Assembly (NCBI GenBank): GCA_001914705.1
Contig: MNDB01000055.1
Location: forward strand, 1 to 8,109
DNA length: 8,109 nucleotides
DNA from: Actinobacteria bacterium 13_2_20CM_68_14
Lineage (GTDB): Bacteria > Actinomycetota > Thermoleophilia > Gaiellales > Gaiellaceae
Direction of reading: 5' to 3'
The translations under genes and the position numbers were made by a program. The notes beneath the pieces are model-generated. The model had not been told where the DNA came from. It saw only the letters and a list, made by a program, of their open reading frames with translations, and did not search any database. Positions 5,390-8,109 of this stretch are shown piece by piece (position 1 is the first letter of the stretch; each line of letters starts with the position of its first letter).

Positions 5390-6129
5390 CCCAACATGGA
5401 AAGAACTACCGCGCCGCCCGAGCCGCGATCGATCGCGAGCGGCAGTACTCGCCGGCTGAAGCAATCCGACTGATCAAGAGCTTCCCGGACAAGAAGTTCG
5501 ACGAGACGATCGAGGTGCACTTCAATCTGGGCCTCAACGTCCGGCACGCCGAGCAGCAGCTGCGGGGGACGCTGATGCTCCCGCACGGCACCGGCCGCGA
5601 GTCCAGGGTCGCCGTCTTCGCCGAGGGCGACAAGGCGCGCGAGGCGCAGGAGGCCGGGGCGGACGTGGTCGGCACGGCCGACCTCGCGAAGCAGATCGAG
5701 GAGGGCTTTGACGACTTCGATGTTGCGATCGCGACTCCGGATCAGATGAGCGTCGTCGGCAAGCTCGGTCGCATCCTCGGCCCGCGCGGGAAGATGCCGA
5801 ACCCGAAGACCGGCACCGTGACGATGGACGTCGGCAAGGCGGTCCAGGAAGCGAAGGCCGGCAAGCTCGAGTACCGCACCGACCGCGGCGCAAACGTCCA
5901 CATCGCACTCGGCAAGAAGAGCTTCGACGAGCTGCAGCTAGCCGAGAACTACGCGGCGCTACTCGACGAGATCATGCGCGCGAAGCCTGCGGCCGCGAAG
6001 GGCCGCTACATCAACGGCGTTACACTGACGACCACGATGGGACCCGGGATCCACGTCGACCCGGCGCGGACGAGGGGCATCGTCGAAGAGCTCGAGGAGA
6101 CACAGGCAGAAGAAGCAGTCCCCGCGTAG
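5386..6129 (+). CDS. rplA: 50S ribosomal protein L1
   Basis: A 247-residue protein of the mobile L1 stalk, which helps release E-site tRNA; in many bacteria it also represses its own operon by binding the rplK-rplA mRNA. The L1 signature is clear: GKLGRILGPRGKMPNPKTGTV (125-145) and, near the end, TLTTTMGPGIHVDPA (213-227). Two small differences stand out: K136 where leucine or methionine is more usual (PRGKMPNPK), and a short acidic C-terminal tail (EELEETQAEEAVPA). ATG at 5386 overlaps the rplK stop by four bases (ATGA). The next gene is separated by the attenuator leader. Confidence 0.97.
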   Translation: MTQHGKNYRAARAAIDRERQYSPAEAIRLIKSFPDKKFDETIEVHFNLGLNVRHAEQQLRGTLMLPHGTGRESRVAVFAEGDKAREAQEAGADVVGTADLAKQIEEGFDDFDVAIATPDQMSVVGKLGRILGPRGKMPNPKTGTVTMDVGKAVQEAKAGKLEYRTDRGANVHIALGKKSFDELQLAENYAALLDEIMRAKPAAAKGRYINGVTLTTTMGPGIHVDPARTRGIVEELEETQAEEAVPA

Positions 6130-6215
6130 ACAAGCCCGTCGCCGAAGAAAGCTGGTTGCGCGAGAGCGCGGAAACCCAGCCGAGGCGGATCGGAGAGAGC
6201 ATCGAATGCTCCTGC

Positions 6216-6239
6216 CGAGCCCGCCTGAGTGCGGGCTCG
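6216..6239 (+). terminator. Attenuator hairpin in the rplJ leader
   Basis: A perfect 9-pair stem CGAGCCCGC/GCGGGCTCG closes a CTGAGT loop. Only ATTCGT follows, with no U-run, so it would be a weak or conditional terminator, as suits an attenuator that must usually be read through. Its 5' arm is shared with the antiterminator stem. Confidence 0.65.
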
Positions 6240-6248
6240 ATTCGTGAA

Positions 6249-6258
6249 GAGGAGGTGA
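6249..6258 (+). promoter_or_regulatory. Very strong Shine-Dalgarno of rplJ
   Basis: GAGGAGGTGA is complementary to nearly all of the 16S rRNA 3' tail. Seven bases separate GGAGG from the ATG at 6263. It is the strongest ribosome-binding site in the window and fits the high output needed for L10 and L12. Confidence 0.85.
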
Positions 6259-6262
6259 TTCG

Positions 6263-6997
6263 ATGCTGAGACAAGACAAGGAACGGATCGTCAGCGAGCT
6301 GGCGGAGCGGCTGAAGAGCTCGCAGAACCTGCTCGTCGCCGACTACCGCGGGCTGACGATGCCGGAGATCGACGAGCTGCGCTCCAAGCTGTTGGAGACC
6401 GGTGCGCGCTTCTCGGTAGTCAAGAACACGCTGACGCGGCTCGCCGCGGAGGAAGCGGGCGTTAAGCAGTTGCTCGATCTGATCGATGGACCCACCGCGA
6501 TCGCGTTCATCGACGCCGAGGGCGACCCCGCCGCGGCGGCAAAGATCTTGAACGACACCGCGAGGGCGCACGACGTGCTCGTGATCCGCGGCGGCTTGTT
6601 CGAGGGAGACACAGTCTCGGATGTCGAGATCAAGCAGCTCGCGACCCTGCCGCCGGCCGATGTCGTGCGCGCCCAGTTTGCAGGCGCGGTCGCCGCGCCG
6701 CTGACGACGATCGTGGGCCTGTTCACGGCGCCGCTGCGCGATCTCGTCAACGTGCTCGACGCCCGCATCACCCAGCTGCAAGAGCAGGGCGAGACGGTGC
6801 CCGAACAAGCAAATGATCCAGATCACGAGGAACCGGAAGCTGCGGCTGAACCCGTCGCCGACGCGGACGCCCCCGCAGAGAAGCCCGTAGCCGCGGCCGA
6901 GGAGCCGCAGGCTGAAGCAGACGAGCAGTCCGAAGAAGGCCCGGCGCCCGACGGTGATCAGCCATCGGGCGATTCAGAAGAAGAACAGGAGGACTAA
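6263..6997 (+). CDS. rplJ: 50S ribosomal protein L10 with long acidic C-terminal tail
   Basis: A 244-residue base of the ribosomal stalk, carrying L7/L12 dimers and binding 23S rRNA beside L11. The normal L10 body is complete in residues 1-175: LVADYRGLTMPEIDELR (24-40), FSVVKNTLTRLA (50-61), GPTAIAF (76-82), the LPPADVVRAQFAGAVAAPL region (129-147), then the helix VGLFTAPLRDLVNVLDARITQLQEQ (151-175) that binds L12 dimers. Usual L10 is about 165-185 residues; here 69 more follow, rich in Glu, Asp, Ala and Pro, with about 26 acidic residues and a single lysine, probably disordered. The tail's last codons also contain the rplL ribosome-binding site. ATG at 6263 follows a very strong Shine-Dalgarno; the stop overlaps the rplL ATG (TAATG). 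Confidence 0.96.
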   Translation: MLRQDKERIVSELAERLKSSQNLLVADYRGLTMPEIDELRSKLLETGARFSVVKNTLTRLAAEEAGVKQLLDLIDGPTAIAFIDAEGDPAAAAKILNDTARAHDVLVIRGGLFEGDTVSDVEIKQLATLPPADVVRAQFAGAVAAPLTTIVGLFTAPLRDLVNVLDARITQLQEQGETVPEQANDPDHEEPEAAAEPVADADAPAEKPVAAAEEPQAEADEQSEEGPAPDGDQPSGDSEEEQED

Positions 6998-7386
6998 TGG
7001 CCAAGACAGACACAGACAAGCTCGTCCAGGAGCTCGGCGGCATGACCGTCCTCGACCTGGTCGAGCTGAAGAACAAGCTCGAGGAGGAGTGGGGAGTGAC
7101 GGCTGCGGCTCCGGTGGCGGTCGCCGCCCCCGGTGCGGCCCCGGGCGGGGACGGCGCAGCGGCAGCGGAGGAGCAGTCCACCTTCGACGTGGTGCTCACC
7201 GAGGCCGGCGGCCAGAAGATCCAGGTGATCAAGGTCGTCCGCGCGCTCACAGGCCTCGGTCTCAAGGAGGCGAAGGACCTCGTCGACGGTGCGCCCAACC
7301 CGGTCAAGGAAGGCCTCGCCAAGGAAGAGGCCGACACGATCAAGGGCCAGCTCGAAGAGGCCGGCGCCACCGTCGAGCTGAAATAG
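6997..7386 (+). CDS. rplL: 50S ribosomal protein L7/L12
   Basis: A 129-residue stalk protein, present in several copies per ribosome, that recruits and stimulates the translational GTPases. The N-terminal dimerisation/L10-binding domain is at about 5-35 (LVQELGGMTVLDLVELKNKLEEEWGV), followed by an Ala/Gly/Pro-rich hinge (36-58) and the C-terminal factor-binding domain (60-129) with QVIKVVRALTGLGLKEAKDLVDGAP (76-100) and the ending EAGATVELK. ATG at 6997 overlaps the rplJ stop by one base; AGGAGG (6987-6992), inside the end of rplJ, lies four bases upstream. The two genes are clearly co-translated. Last gene of the ribosomal cluster. Confidence 0.98.
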   Translation: MAKTDTDKLVQELGGMTVLDLVELKNKLEEEWGVTAAAPVAVAAPGAAPGGDGAAAAEEQSTFDVVLTEAGGQKIQVIKVVRALTGLGLKEAKDLVDGAPNPVKEGLAKEEADTIKGQLEEAGATVELK

Positions 7387-7405
7387 CTAACTGCAGCTAG
7401 GAATT

Positions 7406-7436
7406 CGAGGGCGCGTCGCCACGGCGGCGCGCCTCG
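7406..7436 (+). terminator. GC-rich hairpin terminator after rplL
   Basis: CGAGG (7406-7410) pairs with CCTCG (7432-7436). After a bulged G the stem continues for eight pairs (7412-7419 with 7424-7431, one a U-G pair) to a CACG loop. It is very stable and starts 20 bases after the rplL stop, but no U-run follows, a common form in high-GC bacteria. Confidence 0.65.
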
Positions 7437-7586
7437 AGCTCTGCCTGGCCGCGCTCGGCGAGCTCGCGAAGGCGGCGAAGTAAAGCGACTGTAAGAGGAA
7501 CTCCCTCTTTCTAGGGGTTTCCGGTACGGAGGCGGACTGGTCGAGCCGACGATCGGGGCAGCGATCTACTTCCCTGGAGGTAAGGA
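7437..7586 (+). other. Intergenic leader before the secreted-protein gene
   Basis: No coding signal is seen here. A 6-pair stem AAGAGG/CCTCTT (7493-7498 and 7504-7509, loop AACTC) precedes TCT and may be a weak second terminator. GGAAC (7497-7501) followed after 15 bases by GTT (7517-7519) resembles an ECF-sigma promoter, but the spacing is on the short side. GGAGG (7576-7580) is the ribosome-binding site of the next gene, six bases before its ATG. Confidence 0.4.
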
Positions 7587-8051
7587 ATGCGTCTCCCCAA
7601 GCTCGTCATCGTTGCGCTCGCCACTGCTGCTCTCGCTGCTTCGAGCGCCACGGCCGATCCCGGGCACGGCAAATCATCTGGCGCCGATGCCACGAAGTGC
7701 AAGCCCGCGAACGTGAAGTTGATGGGCACGCTCACGTCGGACCCGGGTTCGACTGACACGTCCTTCACGATGACCGTGACAAAGTCGAACAACGCCGGCA
7801 AGGCCTACAAGCTGGCCGGCACGGCGACGGTCAACGTCGACACGAAGACCAGGATCCACCGTCACGCCGCCGGCGTGCACGGGAACAAGGCGACGGTCGG
7901 CGACCTCGCCCTGGGCGACTACGCGAAGGTGAGGGCCAAGGTCTGCAAGACCGACCTCGCCAACGGCGCCACGCCCGAGCTGACCGCGCGCAAGGTCGAC
8001 GCTCGCGCGCCGAAGGCACCGAAGGCTCCGAAGGCCGACAAGAACGACTAG
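7587..8051 (+). CDS. Small predicted secreted protein of unknown function
   Basis: A 154-residue protein with a clear Sec signal peptide: MRLPK, then a hydrophobic core (6-18), and a likely cleavage after ATA at residue 23 (no lipobox cysteine). The mature part has two cysteines, C38 and C120, which could form one disulfide. Its alternating pattern (VKLMGTLTSDP, SFTMTVTKS, ATVNVDTKTRI, KATVGDLALGDYAKVRAKVC) suggests a small beta-barrel, loosely like DUF5666-type domains; this is a guess from pattern and not an identification. The C-terminus is a basic Lys-Ala-Pro tail with APK repeated three times (141-149). ATG at 7587 has GGAGG six bases upstream. It lies alone between two terminators, so it is probably its own transcription unit. 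Confidence 0.82.
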   Translation: MRLPKLVIVALATAALAASSATADPGHGKSSGADATKCKPANVKLMGTLTSDPGSTDTSFTMTVTKSNNAGKAYKLAGTATVNVDTKTRIHRHAAGVHGNKATVGDLALGDYAKVRAKVCKTDLANGATPELTARKVDARAPKAPKAPKADKND

Positions 8052-8073
8052 CAAGCCCCGACGGAACTATCGG

Positions 8074-8109
8074 CCGGAGGCGCCAGATTGGCGCCTCTGG
8101 CATTTCTGG
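8074..8109 (+). terminator. Terminator after the secreted-protein gene
   Basis: GAGGCGCC (8077-8084) and GGCGCCTC (8090-8097) form a perfect stem with loop AGATT, extended by three more pairs (8074-8076 with 8098-8100, one a G-U) to 11. CATTTCTGG follows, a partly T-rich tail. It starts 22 bases after the stop codon. Confidence 0.75.

Larger units (their letters stand above)
6130..6262 (+). promoter_or_regulatory. L10-type ribosomal leader/attenuator upstream of rplJ
   Basis: The leader between rplA and rplJ has the layout of the bacterial L10 leader. First comes a GCTGG/CCAGC stem (6151-6155 and 6176-6180) enclosing a GCGC/GCGC hairpin with a GAGA tetraloop (6158-6169), followed by GCCGAGG. 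Then come two mutually exclusive folds. In the antiterminator, AGGCGG (6183-6188) pairs with CCGCCT (6221-6226) around a GAGCAT/ATGCTC hairpin (6197-6202 and 6206-6211). In the terminator, 6216-6224 pairs with 6231-6239. In addition AGCCCG (6133-6138) can pair with CGGGCT (6232-6237). In studied cases L10-L12 binding to the first stem shifts the balance and represses rplJL. The pairings are seen by hand; the regulatory direction is inferred from the family. Confidence 0.8.

Noticed and set aside
4619..5464. Minus-strand open frame of 281 codons across nusG and rplK
   Set aside because: It is antisense to two unmistakable conserved genes, with no motif and no ribosome-binding site of note.
7387..8109. 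Start of rpoB after rplL
   Set aside because: No reading frame with RNA polymerase beta N-terminal features occurs here; the only convincing gene is the small secreted protein.
1..8109. Mobile element, CRISPR array, toxin-antitoxin pair or phage genes
   Set aside because: No transposase or integrase motifs, spaced direct repeats, flanking inverted repeats or small overlapping gene pairs of that kind were seen on either strand.

Overview
High-GC bacterial DNA (roughly two thirds G+C by eye, with strong G/C preference at third codon positions). The order tRNA-Met, rpmG, secE, nusG, rplK, rplA, rplJ, rplL resembles the actinobacterial version of the secE-nusG-ribosomal-protein region. Together with frequent GTG/TTG starts and a long acidic tail on L10, it suggests an actinobacterium, perhaps a deep-branching class such as Thermoleophilia. 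That class assignment is inference from pattern and was not tested by any search.

Left part (1-3646, minus strand): a tightly packed operon read right to left. It encodes an ABC exporter ATPase (2678-3646), two different ABC-2 permeases (1911-2681 and 1126-1914), a creatininase-family metal amidohydrolase (419-1129) and the 5' part of pdxH, pyridoxamine 5'-phosphate oxidase (1-419, cut by the window edge). Every junction is a 1- or 4-base start/stop overlap, so the five genes look translationally coupled. The substrate of the exporter is not evident.

Centre (3647-3926): a divergent intergenic region. It has a -10-like element for each direction, the tRNA-Met(CAT) gene (3695-3768), a good U-tailed terminator, and a second promoter (TACAAT) for the plus-strand operon, whose transcript would begin with a stem-loop.

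Right part (3927-7386, plus strand): rpmG (L33), secE, nusG, rplK (L11), rplA (L1), then a 133-base L10-type attenuator leader, then rplJ (L10) and rplL (L7/L12). These supply parts of the large ribosomal subunit, including the L11/L10/L12 factor-binding stalk, the SecE subunit of the protein translocase and the NusG elongation factor. The leader shows mutually exclusive antiterminator and terminator hairpins, the expected design for autoregulation by the L10-L12 complex.

Right end (7387-8109): a GC-rich terminator hairpin after rplL, then a gene for a small predicted secreted protein of unknown function (7587-8051) and its own terminator. rpoB, which directly follows rplL in many bacteria, does not appear within 723 bases of the rplL stop. 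Nothing in the window looks like a mobile element, a CRISPR array or a wholly new multi-gene system. The most notable points are the L10 acidic tail, the rplJ leader, the exporter-creatininase-pdxH operon and the secreted protein placed after rplL.
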